The notes beneath the pieces were generated by a model. It ran no database searches and was not told the DNA's origin. It was given only the letters and a program-made list of their open reading frames with translations. Below are positions 62,713 through 64,000 of a stretch of 64,000 nt of DNA, one piece after another. A program made the position numbers and the translations under genes. Position 1 is the stretch's first letter, and the number at the start of each line of letters is the position of its first letter. The DNA comes from HGM04593 sp045588485 (lineage in GTDB: Bacteria > Bacteroidota > Bacteroidia > Bacteroidales > Bacteroidaceae), in NCBI GenBank assembly GCA_045588485.1, contig JAZNEI010000089.1:62001-126000 (forward strand), read 5' to 3'.

Positions 62713-64000
62713 ATGAATGCAATGGAAAAATTAACCAAGTCATTGTCTCTTTTCAAAGAGCGTAACTGTTCTGTCTCTATCGTGTTGGATTCACGTACTC
62801 GTAGGAAAAATGCGTATGAATTTCCATTATCTCTCCGTTTCACGATTGACCGCAAGTTCTTCTATTTTACAGTTGGAAGTTCTTTTACTGAGAAAAAGTT
62901 CTCGGAAGTCTGCAATGCGATGAAATGTAAAAGCGAGAACTACAAACTTCAGAAGGAGTGGAAAGATACCATTGCCCCCAAGTACAAAGAAATCTTGATG
63001 AACCTGAACAAAGGCGGCATCCTGACATTTGAGATGGTACGTCAATGTATCATGGGTGAAGAAGTGGTGCTATCCAAAGAGGACATAACCCAATCACAAT
63101 CCTTTATTAGTATATGGGAGCAAGTCATTCATGAGCTCCGAACAGAAGACGGTGGGGTACGTTTTACGACAGCCGAGAGTTATGAGTGTGCGCTCAAATC
63201 ATTCAGAAAGATTCTTGGAGAAAATGCAATCAAGGGCTTTTGTATCTGTGCGGCAGAACTTCAGAAGTGGAAGGATGGTATGCACAATGGAGTAAAAGAC
63301 GAAAATGGTGTGATTGTCGGGAAAATCAGCGACACTACCGCTGGTATCTATTTGCGTTGTTGCCGTGCCGTATGGAACAGGTGTGTACATGAGGGTTACC
63401 TCAAAGATGTTCCCTATCCTTTTTCCAACAAAAAAGAGAAAGGGCTTGTGAGCATTCCCAAGAGTGCAAAACGCAAGCAGAGCTTCTTGAACGTAAATCA
63501 GATGACGGAACTATACAACCTTTTCGTATCAAAGAAGTATCCTGAACATTGGTCGGAAGAATATGTGCAACGTGCGCATTATTCATTGGGATTATTTCTT
63601 GCCCAATATCTTTGCAACGGTTTCAATATGGCTGATGCTGGTCGCTTGACCTATAATAGTTATTATTATCAGACAAATGGCAAGGCTTTCCGCTTCAATC
63701 GAAAGAAAACATCACGACGAAGTGCAGACGGTTCAGAGGTGATAGTCCCTATCATCCCTCCCTTACAATATGTATTGGATGAGATAGCTGCACCTCCTAC
63801 CCGGGACGGTTTTGTCTTCCCCGATATATTAAAAGGAGCGGAAACGGAAGAGTTGCGCCGCAAATACACTATGCAAGAGAACTCAAACGTGAAAGATCGT
63901 GTTATCAAGATTTGCCATGAGGCATTGAATTGGGATAAGTCCATCTGTCCGTCCGGCACATGGTGCCGACACTCGTTTGCTACTAATCTGCATAATGCCG
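62713..64000 (+). CDS. Tyrosine integrase of element 2 (partial, 3' end outside window)
   Basis: Starts at ATG 62713 (MNAMEKLTKSLSLFKERN) and is open to the window end (429 codons). N-terminal arm domain with FPLSLRFTIDRKFFYFTVG, SAM-like core-binding domain with FTTAESYECALKSFRKILG, catalytic part with LFLAQYLCNGFNMADAGRL and, at the very end, TWCRHSFATNL (HxxR-type). The nucleophile Tyr would lie beyond the window. It belongs to the integrases of large Bacteroidales conjugative elements. Reads away from the tRNA fragment, as expected for an element starting there. Confidence 0.88.
   Translation, partial: MNAMEKLTKSLSLFKERNCSVSIVLDSRTRRKNAYEFPLSLRFTIDRKFFYFTVGSSFTEKKFSEVCNAMKCKSENYKLQKEWKDTIAPKYKEILMNLNKGGILTFEMVRQCIMGEEVVLSKEDITQSQSFISIWEQVIHELRTEDGGVRFTTAESYECALKSFRKILGENAIKGFCICAAELQKWKDGMHNGVKDENGVIVGKISDTTAGIYLRCCRAVWNRCVHEGYLKDVPYPFSNKKEKGLVSIPKSAKRKQSFLNVNQMTELYNLFVSKKYPEHWSEEYVQRAHYSLGLFLAQYLCNGFNMADAGRLTYNSYYYQTNGKAFRFNRKKTSRRSADGSEVIVPIIPPLQYVLDEIAAPPTRDGFVFPDILKGAETEELRRKYTMQENSNVKDRVIKICHEALNWDKSICPSGTWCRHSFATNLHNA

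Overview
The window is Bacteroidota, almost certainly Bacteroidales DNA. It carries a complete GldK-L-M-N/PorP type IX secretion core, a DUF2723 glycosyltransferase, a SusC-like TonB-dependent receptor and many promoters of the Bacteroidota type (TTTG, about 20 bases, then TAnnTTTG). Ribosome binding sites are mostly unrecognisable, as is usual in this phylum. Genus cannot be decided from the sequence alone.

Chromosomal part (about 1-18500, higher GC). Genes run mostly on the minus strand: DUF2723 membrane glycosyltransferase (partial), priA, an MscS/YbdG-type channel, a small outer-membrane barrel, the porP-gldK-gldL-gldM-gldN operon, two related secreted proteins on either side of a TonB-dependent receptor, and a TauE-type permease. 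On the plus strand a queuosine-precursor transporter overlaps a small radical-SAM-like gene, which looks like a queuine/preQ1 salvage operon.

Element 1 (about 18504-25808, AT-rich). A 7.3 kb integrated element bounded by a 27-bp direct repeat that is itself a hairpin and doubles as the tRNA-Pro terminator. It holds a rolling-circle-type Rep, a membrane-anchored coiled-coil Mrr-like nuclease with a small coiled-coil partner, an XRE regulator, a small and a large serine recombinase, and a broken small gene. tRNA-Pro(CGG) and tRNA-Phe(GAA) follow.

Accessory island (about 26200-62060). Next to tRNA-Phe lie arm-type repeats and a tyrosine integrase split by an in-frame stop. Then come replication-type genes (SF2 helicase-like protein with an altered Walker A, VirE/BT4734-like primase-type protein, RecA-fold ATPase beside a helically phased TTTACA dyad) and a dense defence region: metallophosphoesterase, McrA-type N-terminal domain protein, AbiH, HNH protein, and a seven-gene block (SNF2 helicase, membrane protein, DUF4391, type III Mod and Res, a 24-residue peptide, an IF2_N-like protein) with a long structured leader. 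Divergently, three AT-rich genes each carry a PD-(D/E)XK-like motif and form a candidate undescribed nuclease system; the third appears to need a -1 frameshift. A second tyrosine recombinase, an M20/M42-like peptidase, DUF3871 and other Bacteroidales conjugative-element genes, and a DUF4143 ATPase follow.

Element 2 (from about 62063). A 3' fragment of a CAT-anticodon tRNA gene, a terminator, tandem repeats and a long structured leader ending in a terminator-like hairpin precede a tyrosine integrase that runs off the window. No CRISPR array or rRNA gene was seen.
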